This document shows positions 39,913 through 51,500 of a stretch of DNA of 64,000 nucleotides, one piece after another (the stretch's first letter is position 1; each line of letters starts with the position of its first letter). The notes beneath the pieces were generated by a model. The model was not told where the DNA came from and did not search any database. It saw only the letters and a program-made list of their open reading frames with translations. The translations under genes and the position numbers were made by a program. Source of the stretch: Setaria digitata (lineage: Eukaryota > Nematoda > Chromadorea > Rhabditida > Setariidae); NCBI GenBank assembly GCA_003640385.1, contig RCAB01000262.1, positions 1 to 64,000 of the forward strand, in the 5' to 3' direction.

Positions 39913-40859
39913 GATAAATAAAATGCCAAAATTTATCGTAATAGCAGACAAATTTATCTTCTTGCATGAGTTTGCGAAAAAAAAAAAAAAAAAAAAGAAA
40001 AAGAAAAGAGTCTTAAAAGATTGCTGTTTCATTTCTACAGTTGTTATCCCAACTTTCATTGTTATGATAATTATCACTTTCACTTTTGATTTATCCTATC
40101 GCGTCTATGGTTATTTTCTTATATTAATTTTGTTTGAACAATTAATGCGCCCAAATAATCCTGATATTTTTAACAAATATAATTTTTTTTTTAACAAAAA
40201 TTCTCATGACACAGCTTAAAATATTACTAGTTTTGCTTAATTAGCTAATTATAATAGTTCTTTAATTTATATAAATTGCTGCCTTTACCTTTTTATCACC
40301 TTCGTTTTCCATCGTTTTTTTTCTCCGATTGCGTTCGTTTTTGCTAATTTTTTCCAAATAATATGATTTAGGCAAAAAAAAAGGAAACTATAATTAATTA
40401 TTTTAAGGTATGCGGAATTTCATACCGGCAAAGAGAGATCGTTAAGAGATCGCTAAAATGATATGACCTGAATTTCATTAAATTGATCTTATCATAAATG
40501 ATGCATCAGCGGCCGGCCATTTATATTTGCTGTAATAGTATAAATCAAATTCTGCATTGAAATGAAGTTTTATATTTATTTTAACAACAAAATTTTACTC
40601 TATGATAACCTACCAATGATTATTCTCTATTCTACGTGATCATTTTACATATTGTCCTACTTTTTCGCAACTTAATGATTTAAGAAAATTTTAATATTAC
40701 TCTTGTTATCATTTTTTGATTATCACTCTTCTACTCAAAGTATTTAAATAAAGTCACTATTTTATGAATATATATGAATATGATCTATTTTAACATATAA
40801 TTTTTATAATTTCAGTGAAATTTTCTCATCTTATCAATGATCTAAATCACATCAGCAAT

Positions 40860-40927
40860 TGCATCATCATTCTAAAATTCCATTTATGGAATCTAACAGC
40901 TGAAGTTAGATTCCTCCATGTGATGCA
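40860..40927. repeat. Imperfect hairpin
   Basis: An outer TGCATCA/TGATGCA stem and an inner perfect 10-bp stem (GGAATCTAAC against GTTAGATTCC, 7-nt loop) are separated by an asymmetric bulge on the 5' side. A second small palindrome, ATTCCATTTATGGAAT, lies within the bulge. The asymmetry argues against a canonical miRNA precursor. Confidence 0.5.
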
Positions 40928-42087
40928 TTTTTTTTTTTACTAAGCATCTTTCTCAAACTACTTTTAAATTAACTTAAAAAATATTTTAAATAACATTAAA
41001 TTGTAAATTTCGTCTTTATATTTCTATTCATATTTCATTAGCCTAATTGCAAAACAGTTTCCATGAAACCAGAACAAAAAGAAAGAAGAAACTAGACCAA
41101 TTAATATTGAAAATTATCAAAGTTTATTTATCACCCATCAATGCCATTTATGCTTTTCTTGTTCCTGTAACCAAAAGAATTACACTGTGTTTATTAATTC
41201 ATACTAATTTCAAAAGTCTAATCGTCTTTTTATTTTTTTGTCTTTTAAATGAATCACCAAAAATTTTCACGTTTCATTTCAAAACAATTCAAAGTTAGTA
41301 TTAAAAAAAATTTTGTTCTTATTTTTAAACATTTATCGAATTCTTGTGCTCTTCTAAGTGAAAAGGAAAAATAAATCCGATAAATGCATATGTTTTCTAG
41401 CATTTTTCTTCCTCCATATATTGTTTCACTTTGAAGTGTAAAGGAACATATGGTGCAAATAGAGTTGGAGGAAATTTCAGTTGAGAAAAACTCCTGGTAA
41501 TTTACAATTTCATCATTTGTAAATACCAAGTAAAAGATCGGTTTTTTTTCATCACTGAAATATCTGTTATCAGTCATGTATCAGTAATCTTGCAAACAGA
41601 GCAAATTAAACATATTTAATCTTTTATTTTATAGAAAAATCTTCCATTCACCTCCTTTTTCTCTCTTTCTCTCCTTCTTCTTCAATTTTTCCTTATTAAT
41701 TAAAAAGCTAATTTGAACATATACGCAATAACTGTTTGTTAACTGAAATTGAATGGATTGAAAACAAAAGTGAAACAATTAAGAATAAAATGAGAAATAT
41801 ATAATGAAAATTTTGGAATAATCTATACCATTTGTAAATAATTATTTATTTAGCACAACAACTAAGAGAAAAAAATAAACATTTCTATTTGTCTCTAAAA
41901 GTAAAAAATAAATAATGATAATCCTTCACTGAAGAGAATTTATTAACTAGAAATAAGAAACAAATAAATTAAACAATATATAATTCGTACTGATGTCGCA
42001 AAAGAATGTTTTTATTTTCTAGGCTAATTGCAGCAATTGCAAGCGATATTTCAATGTTGTATCATTCCAAATAATCAAATTTTCTTA

Positions 42088-42237
42088 NTTATATATATAT
42101 ATATATAATGTATATATATATATATATAATGAATATATCATAAAGGCTTTAATGGGACAAAAATTTAGTTAANATATATAATGTATATATATAATGAATA
42201 TATCATAAAGGCTTTAATGGGACAAAAATTTAGTTAA
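42088..42237. repeat. 49-bp duplicate around a single N
   Basis: The 49 bp at 42124-42172 recur exactly at 42189-42237, and single N bases sit at 42088 and 42173, each next to TA runs. It looks like an unmerged contig overlap rather than a biological tandem repeat. Confidence 0.8.
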
Positions 42238-43231
42238 TTTTTTGAGAATTTATCATTAATAACATGCATACAAAAATAATTTTGCTTATTTGTTTGTTCT
42301 TTCTTTTAATCCATAAATTTTTTTTGCAATGCAGAAATAGTTATTATTCAAACTTATTTAAATTTAAATTACTAGTTTAGAAGAAATGAATATGGCAAAG
42401 GAGGGAGAAATTTAGACATAATGTATAGCTTCTGTGGTAAATGATAACTGACAGTTGTCAATGGTTGATAAGATTGAACTTCTGGCTAGTGTAATTAAAT
42501 TTCCAATGAAACCATTTTAATAAGCTGATCATTTGTATCGATAGCTTGCAAATTCTTACAGCTAATGAAAGTGGCGTTAATTACTGCTTTCTATTATAAT
42601 ATCTCTCATTACATTTCTACACCGATTTAAATTTCGAAAATTAACAGCTTATAGTGCGATACAATGTTGTTATCATAAGTCATTTTTTTCCGTTCTATGG
42701 TGATTTGCAAAAGATAAGTTACAATTCAGCAGTAATTAGCAAATGGTAATATTTAGTTAATGATTTTTCACTAATGATATTAAAGTGTTTGCATGTTTTA
42801 TTTTTATTGAAAATTATGATTTAATAATTTAAATGAAAATCATAGCACGAATGCCAAACATAGTTTCGTCATTTCGTCAACATATGATGACCTCAGTTCA
42901 TTATCATTATTATCATCACTGTTGATTTGTTCAATTAAATTTAGTAAAATTTCTCAAATTTTAGTTAAAAACGTAGTTCATATCAGCTTACTTGATTTTA
43001 GCAGTCGTTATTTTTTTCATCGCTAGAATTTTTCTCGTAAAATCTTCCCTTTCTACAATTTGCACAATTCATTATGAAGTTAGCGGGATGATTTAAAGGT
43101 TGATCGGTTTTTTCTTTGAAAAAAGAAAAGTTTTGTTGAAATGAATTTTAATTGAACCTACATTAGAAGTATGAATTTTTTCCATTTACAAATGACAACA
43201 AAATGAACGCAAAAATTTTCGTTATTTTATC

Positions 43232-43435
43232 AACCAATTATTCAAATCNGACTTTTTTTCAAATCAAATCTTCAAATTCAAATTCAAAATCAAATTCAAA
43301 TCAAATCAAATTTTCAAGATTCAAATCTTTTCCTCATTAATACCCAACCACTTACCTATTAATTGTCTTGTTNAACCAATTATTCAAATCTTTTCCTCAT
43401 TAATACCCAACCACTTACCTATTAATTGTCTTGTT
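43232..43435. repeat. 53-bp duplicate around single N bases
   Basis: The 53 bp at 43320-43372 recur exactly at 43383-43435, and 17 bp at 43232-43248 recur at 43374-43390. Single N bases at 43249 and 43373 mark the breakpoints. Between them lies a (TTCAAA)-like repeat that may have caused the assembly problem. Confidence 0.85.
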
Positions 43436-45861
43436 TACCTTTTCATTAGCATGAATTACCAAATAATTATACGCACTTTATTATTTTCTTTGTCGTTATT
43501 TCGTTTTCTTCGCATAGCAACTGCACCTTTATTTCGATACTAATCGTTTGCCATACTTTCTTCCAATTAATTAATTTATTCATTTTTCCGTCACATTGTT
43601 TTCAATTTCTGTTTCTGTCTTGCATTAGAAGAAAAAAATTTTTGCACAAATAAGCAAATGTAATAAAAGTGGAATGCTACACTTTATTTCTTAAATAATT
43701 TCTCATTAAAATAATTAATTTCAATTTTTGTATAATGAGATGTTCTATTACAGCATTTTCCATGCTGAATTCCTTCTTTTTTTTTTTTTTTTCGAATTAA
43801 ACAGTACATTGCTACGTAAGGAAAGAATTTTTCTTCGGTATACTATTTTTTTTTTTCAAATTTCTGAATTTCAAATAAACAATATTTTCATAAACAAAGT
43901 AAGATTTATTCGTTTTTCCTCTCCCTCCTTTACTTTTCTTCCGCTTATTGTACTAACTGCTTTTTGAACTAAGTTAGATCCTTTACTGAATAACAAGGAA
44001 TATATTAGCCAGATTGTTTTACCGGATAATCAAATTAGAGCTTATCGATATTTTCCGTTATGGAATTAAAATCCAAATAAGAAATGAAATCAAGCAAATA
44101 TGGTAATATAAAAAAAGACCTCGCCAAAATGCATTCCAGTCGATTGTAATTTCATTTTAAAATTTGGAAGAGAAAAAATGAAGGAAAACAATGACAATTT
44201 ATATTTGTTTATTTTCGAAATCATAAATCATTTGTTCGTTATTTTATTAGCAGGTGGTTTACTATTAATTTTGAAACTTATTTACTCATTGTCATTACTA
44301 AAAATTTATTTTTGGCAAATCATTTCCACGATCAATTAGCAAAGAGATCGTTTGCTTAGACTAATTTTCTCAATCGATTTCTTGTCTTAAAGCAGTTTAG
44401 TATGCAAGACTTTTTTTCAATAGCCAAATGGTTACTTTCAGTTGCTAAAATTTTTCTTCTCCAATCAATATTTCTTCAATAAAAGCACTTTTAAATTTAA
44501 AAAACTTTGCAACTGATAAAGTATATTATCAGTTGTGATTACTTTTCCAAAAAAAAAAGAAGAAAAATTACACTTTTAAATCGTGTCACGTCTTCTTTTT
44601 CTTCCATTCCTTCCTTTTTATTCATGCAATTTGCACTTCAAAAGTTTGTCCAATTAATTTGACTGAAATTGTTCATTTCACAAAATTTCTCTTGAACTTA
44701 TAATTGTTGTAAATATCATTAAGAAAAATTGATCCCACTTGATGCACATTGAAAGGCTTTATAATTTTTTTTTTTTCCTCGATATATCAAATAAATTGAA
44801 TGAAGCGGAATTGAACTGTTAATATTTTGCAAGAAAATTTCCTCCTCACTATAACCGAAAATGGAAATAGAACTTTTAAAAATAGAGAAATATATTTTAA
44901 ACTGCGATGAAATGTTGGGGCAACGTAAGGCTATACGAAACGATATTAAAAAGAAAATCCAGTTAGCGAAAAAAAAGAAATGTAAAATTTGATATGTGAG
45001 AAATCAAATTATTTCTAAATTAAATCTCATTTATTTTTGCTCATCTTCTATCTTTAATTTGATTCCTGTCTTTAAACAAGATAAAATTCATTCTAGATGT
45101 TCAAACAAAAAAAAGTTTGACAATTTCAAGAATTGGTTAATTTCGCAGTTTTTATCTTTTCATTATTTTAAATAAACAAATCGCTATTTTTTGAGATTAA
45201 GTGGTTTTCCCCTGCCTATAAAATAGTTGTTTAAATAAGCTTCCTGATGAAATTTAATTATTTCAATTGATATTCTATTCTACGGTATACTGGATCGAAT
45301 ATTCCGCAGTATTTCAATCATTATTATTATTTTTTTATCAAAAAAAGTAATTTGCAATCGCTAACTTCTGTTTTTTTTCATGCCAAAAATTTATTTTCCT
45401 ATATCATATAGTTATTATATTCCGACAATAGTATAATTATATTATATCAAATATACATTCTTTCAAATATCATTTGTAAATTTTTTGCCACAAAATATTC
45501 TCATTATGGTATAAAAAGCAAATTCTTCTTATATAAATCCAAAAAGATAATTTTTTTAAAAATATTCAAAAACAGAAAATTTTATTTCTCCTATCAATGA
45601 TTTCATTTCATAACTCTTTTTTGTTTTTTTTTTTTACCAATCTGGCTGGTGTCATAATCACATAATTATATTTTTAAAACTCTCTAATAATTCTTTTTTT
45701 TCTTTGATCAGATAATATCCATTTCATAGTAATAAAAGAACAAATAATACTTAGCACTATCATTTTCAATATACTTTCGTTCTTTCTCTCTTTCTCTTCG
45801 TCTTTTTTTTTTTTGTTTTAAACTACTTTCTGCTTAAAATAAAACAAGCTAGTCACTTTTA

Positions 45862-45942
45862 CATATATATATATATATATATATATAGTGTTTGTCTAGC
45901 AGTCTCGAGTACGTATGTGCATACGTGTGTGTGTGTGTGTGT
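45862..45942. repeat. (AT)n and (GT)n microsatellites
   Basis: AT repeat at 45862-45887 and GT repeat at 45924-45942, separated by a 36-bp spacer that contains the palindromic ACGTATGTGCATACGT. Confidence 0.9.
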
Positions 45943-48458
45943 ATTTGATAGAAAAATGAGTGAGAAAAGAAAAAGCTAACAAATTATTTGTAAAATTTCG
46001 ACTTCTTGCTAGCATGTTCAAACGTTAAATTTTACAATGCTAATGGGCAAATTTTTAAATTGCATTTTAACAAATGCATTAGCATTTAAGCAAAAAGAAA
46101 ATTTTTAAAATAATCACAAATTCACTTTGCTTTTCACTTCTTCCTCCTCTTCTCCACCACCACCTCCTCATCATTCATTCAATCATTTGTGCTACTTCCA
46201 TTACGTCAATTACGTAAACGTATTATTTGAAAATTTAAACTTGCAGTTTTGTATAAGCAACAATCTATATTGGGTATCCATCATTTATATTAATGCTGAT
46301 ACAACAATAATGAGTAGCTATTTGTCACCACTGCCATTATATCTTTTCCCAGGGTAAGTTCAGTTTTTTTCTTTTTTTTTTTCCGCGTATTCTTCCCTAA
46401 ATTTATAAATTTGTTTGATTTAAATAGTATTCATCTTTTGTCCTTTTCCATTGTGTTTTTAATTTATTTAATTTAAAATAAGGATATTCCCTCTTGTTTT
46501 TTCCTTTTTTTTTTTTTTGACTTCCAACTTTTATTAAATTATAATTTGAAAAATTTCCATCTCTTTCTTCTTTTGTTTGCATAATTTTTATTTTATAATA
46601 TGTATAAAAAAAGGTTGAAAAAAACAAAAAGCGTTTTGAATGCTTTTTTATTGTCATGCATATTTTGCATATATATTCCTTCTCTATCTTTGTTTTCAAA
46701 TTTCGTTTTATTTTCATTTTTTTCTGAAATTTACTTTAATGTCCGTAATTCACTCATTTGTAACAGATTTTTTTAGAAATTTTTGCTTGTACTTAAAAAA
46801 ACGTTCGCATATAAGTATATCTCCTTCTTTTCCTAAGTTATTTTTTTTGTTTTCTTTTAAAAATTTATTCAACCCTTTGGTTTCCAAACTTTACGAAATT
46901 TGCACTGTAATTAAGAGGTTTTTCAAATTTTAATTTTACTTTCAAAAAATACATTTTTACTTTCAATGTCTCATTTTTCCTTTAAAAAATGATCCAATTT
47001 TTTTCTTTTAAATTTTTTTCTTTTTTTTTTTTTTTAAAAATTTTTTTTTTCTTTTTTTGAATAAAAAAAATATGCCAAATGATTCTTTCCCCCCAATTAT
47101 ATTTAAATTTGAATTCACGTTGTCAAATATTTATCCTTCCACTTCAATTTCACATTTCTTTTTTCCTCTCATTTCAATTATTACAGAAAAAGATTCGGTT
47201 TCAGCAAATAAAAATTTTTATAAATATAAAATTAAAGTGTATTTGTCGAAAATTCATTACAACGTACCTATTTAAAATTCAAAGAAATCCCAGAAATTTA
47301 GTATTAGAATAATAATTTCATGAAATGCAACTTAGCAAAACTTGAAGAATTATTATGAATTTCATCCTTTTCCAATGAAACTGCTGAAGTAATAAGCGAG
47401 TAAATTTGGAAAAAAATTAAGGCATTTTAACTGGCAGGAATAAAAATTCAACAGTCACTCATATTTGTGACAGATCAACAGTATTTAACAGAAATGTAAG
47501 ATTGAAAACGGTCTAGCTTAATGATAATCATTGGACACATCGGTCTCTGAACTTAATTCTTTTTCTTTCAAATCTAATCTTACATTTTAAGTATTCAAAT
47601 CTGTATGTACCGCATTTTGCAATTTTAGCACAAAAAATATTTATTATTTTAAGCTTTGAATATCATCGATGCTACACAATTCTGAAATTCAATTCTTCAT
47701 TTTTTATATTTAAAATGGAGTTTTTTGTAAATTTATGTGATTTTTTTCTCTTTCTTTTTAAATTTAAAATTTTTTTTAGAGACCTTTCACTGCGTGTATA
47801 CTTGCATCATTTGTTCTTGACTAATAAGTAATGGCAGCGATTTCACTTGAAACATATGACCTATGGGACAGTTTGAAAATTCAAAATAAAAATTAAAAAA
47901 GAAAAAACCAGTTTCAAGCCGTAGTTGATTTATTTTAACGAAAAGTTAACCAGCTCGCAGTTTCTCCCAATTTTGTCCAACAATCCTTTTAATCTTTTCG
48001 TTATTTGTTTATTTCTCCTAGCTTCTGCTAAATTAATGAAATTTTAATTGACAGACAATAATTTGCTCAGTGAACTTTAACTCATTTTCTGGAAAATATC
48101 ATTTTGGCATGAAATTTTTATTAATGAAAGGGTTGCACACACTATCCGTAGCCTAATCAACGATCATTTTCATCAACATTATTTACCATATATTTTGCCC
48201 ATAATCACATTGCTAACTTTTACACGATCTTTTCTGTTAAATTATCATGATATCATTATCATCCTAAATGTTATACTATATGCGGAGAAAATTTACATAA
48301 TTCGCTTACTGCTGGATTTTTGACGCAAGATCTCTAACATCAATATTTACAATTAATTTTTAATTTCTTAAAATTTTCATAATTTTGATGCGATCAGTTT
48401 TACCAGTAGCACACTGCATCTCTCTTTTTCTTTTTTTTCTTTGATTATTATTTCTTCA

Positions 48459-48459
48459 G
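48459..48459 (+). other. Probable trans-splice acceptor
   Basis: ATTTCTTCAG ends here, 60 bp before the first ATG of the proline-rich gene. The tract between is open but starts without an ATG, so it is read as 5' UTR of a trans-spliced mRNA. Confidence 0.4.
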
Positions 48460-48519
48460 ACACACTAGGAAGCGTAGAAGCCGCTCGTACGCTAATATTG
48501 AAGACACGTACGCTGGAGA

Positions 48520-51500
48520 ATGGACGCGCCCCCAGCTCCACCTCCTCCTCCACCCCCTATACAGTCTACCGTATGTTTTACTTCTTTTTCTTCGAAATAT
48601 TTTATTAAATCTATTGAAAAGCACTGCTAAAATATATTTTTATCCATATGACAAAATATGTGAGAATCTCTTTTCTCCTTCACTTAAATTTAAAAAAGAA
48701 AATTTGATCCTTGAAGGGTTTGGCCAGATTGTACTGCAACGTTAGCTACTATAAGTTACATTGCCATAACTTTAGTACAAATAAACAAAATGAATTGGAA
48801 AAGAATAAAAAAACAAATCTAAACTTTCACCATTTACAGATCTCAATTAATTTAATTTGTTTTTTTTTTTTTTTTTCAGTCGCCGTTTTTATCATCTGGC
48901 TGGAGGTCATCAACCGATAGTAACCGACAAGCACATTCTGCCGTACCTAGTTAGTTGCTAAACACTTCTTTATCAGGGTAAAATTAATTAAACAAACATG
49001 ATTATGGCGAAACTATCATTTTTTTTCTTTTTTTTCTTACAATTCCACGGAGAGCTATTACTATAACAGTGATCAAAGTAACGTTGTGATATAAGTGTTG
49101 CACGAATATTTCAATCGAAATTGAAAGATTTCACTTTTAAGATCTTTTAAAATTTGAATTTCTTAAATAATAAACTATTTTCACAAAATTTTAGCGTCGC
49201 CCAAGCCCACCACTCCCCGGTTGGACGCTAAGACACTACAGGTATTTTTTTTCCTTCGCTTTGAAACTCTTATAGTTTATGAAACTCCCAAAAAATTCTA
49301 TACCTTTCTGAATTTAGATCAATTTAACAATTGGATGGCATAATTTTTCTGTTTGGACTCATTATATCTGGAAAGTGCACAACTAATTACAACTTGTTCG
49401 GCTAATTTTGAAAAATTCTATGTTAATGAGAAAAAAAAGGAAAATAAAAAACTTATGAATAATTTCGAAAAAAAATGCGAAAGAACTATTTTCGGCTTTT
49501 ATTGTTCAATTTAAATCATTTTTAGACATAAACAATAGGGAAGAAACAAAAAAAACGCAATATATCGAAATATTTTTACGAAACTTTCGAGAATTACCAT
49601 TAAGCTGAAAAAGCTTAGTGATAATTCTCGAAAGAATTATGAAGAATTAAATAACGGTAAAATATTACTTTTTCACTTTTTTCCTCTTTTTTATCTTAAA
49701 ATTTAATGAATTAAAATTTTATAGCACGCAGTCGCTGGCTTACGCAAGACCGAGTACGGTCGATCGTTACAGGGTGACATCGAGAATCTATCCAATGGAC
49801 GATTGGACGGAACGGATCAACAATTGTCTGGACGATATCGGTCGAACAGCCCGTTCGATGTCTCGATGGGCAGAAATCAAACCCGAGCAGCGGTAATATT
49901 ATTTGCTGCATTATCAAAAAATTAAATTTTTATGGAAAATTTATTTATTTTCTCTCTTTGATAATTTAAACCTACCGAAAATACTTATTAATTGCAAAAA
50001 ATTGCAGAAATAAAAGAAAAAGCATTCAGCTTCTATTATATTATTTCGTATACACTTAAAAAAAAATTTTTTTAATGCAATTATTGTAATGAAAAAAAGA
50101 AGCTCTTCGATAAAATTTTATAGTGTGTTATTGTCTACCAATCTTTTGTTGAAAATTCATTTAAATTTTAGTTTCATGCTTCGCCCATTGATACCCGTGA
50201 CCCTGTGCCGGTCAGGAACGTTCATCGACACTCCGATGCGGTTTGTTATTCCTTTTTTCATAAAAATATTTAATTATTATTCAGTCGTAAAAATTTATTC
50301 ATTACTAATCATTGAAAATTTAAAAATTATCCGAAAAATCATTGAACAGGATAGTTATCAACGATCCGGATACTCCAGATAATTCCTTAAAATGGTTGAA
50401 AAACATCTTGTCTAATTTATTCGTTAATTAAAATCTAAAATCATTCATAATTATTCCAGCATAATGCTAAAGTATTAATAAACATCAATCTAAAATACGC
50501 ATAACATTTCTGATATCATATATTATTATTGTTATTATTAATTCAACACTACTACTAATAATAAATCCTCTTAATTATTAAAATATAAAAATAAAATTAT
50601 CATTATTATTATTATTTATTATCGTTATTTATTATTATTTATTATTATCATTTATTATTATTATTTATTATTATTATTTATCATTTATTATTGTTATTAT
50701 TTTGTTCTTGTTCTTGTTATTGTTGTAAATATTAATTGTTAATGTTAATGATTAATTATTATTGTTATTGCTAATATCAGCAGCATTCCTTATTATTCGA
50801 AGTGACAAATAATGAAATGATACTGTTTATATAAGCAATAATTGATATTGATATCAAATGTTGAGTAGGCAAGAAATAACTTTTGTGATTTGATTTGGTG
50901 AAAGCGAAAAGAATCACTTTTAAATGTTTAAACTTCATTTCATAGTGTAACAAAATGAGGGCACAATAAAAAAGAATGCAAGGAAGAAAGAATTATTTTT
51001 ATTCATTATTTTTTTCGTTGTTACCGTTTGTTAAGAGGCCATAAGCTATCCATCTTGCATCTTCTCATCTGTAAGATTATCTTCGCCCAAAACTTCGAAT
51101 TGTTGAAGTGGTTCATTTAATTGCAGATTAGAAAGTGCATTATGAAGCCTTCGGTAATCATTTTCTGAACTTCTTATTTGTCTAATATCTAATACATTAT
51201 TTCTTTCTTTATTGTGTTTCTAAATTCTTGAATTAACTCTTTGTTTTGTTAATTATAAAATTTTTAAGTGATTGGTGATTTAAGTAAGAACTTACATGAC
51301 TATAAAAATTTATTACAATGCGGATTGAGACATGTGACTGGGAGAGAATTGAAGTGAAATAAATACGCTAATCACTGGATCAAGCAGAGCTTTGCGATTT
51401 ATTTCATACTGCTCGAGCAACTGTTCTATATTTATAAATATTTTATAAAATTTTTAAATATAAATTTAAATTATAACACTTGCTACAAAATACAACGATC

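Larger units (their letters stand above)
39500..48459. other. Long intergenic region
   Basis: Nine kilobases of AT-rich, homopolymer-laden sequence with no supported gene. It contains (AAAT)n at 39884-39912, a hairpin at 40860-40927, two suspect single-N joins (42088-42237 and 43232-43435), a TTCAAA-type repeat at 43259-43320, AT and GT microsatellites at 45862-45942, and a CT-rich patch near 46130. The frames of 70-107 codons here are Phe/Ile/Lys/Asn-rich shadows of base composition. Confidence 0.5.
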
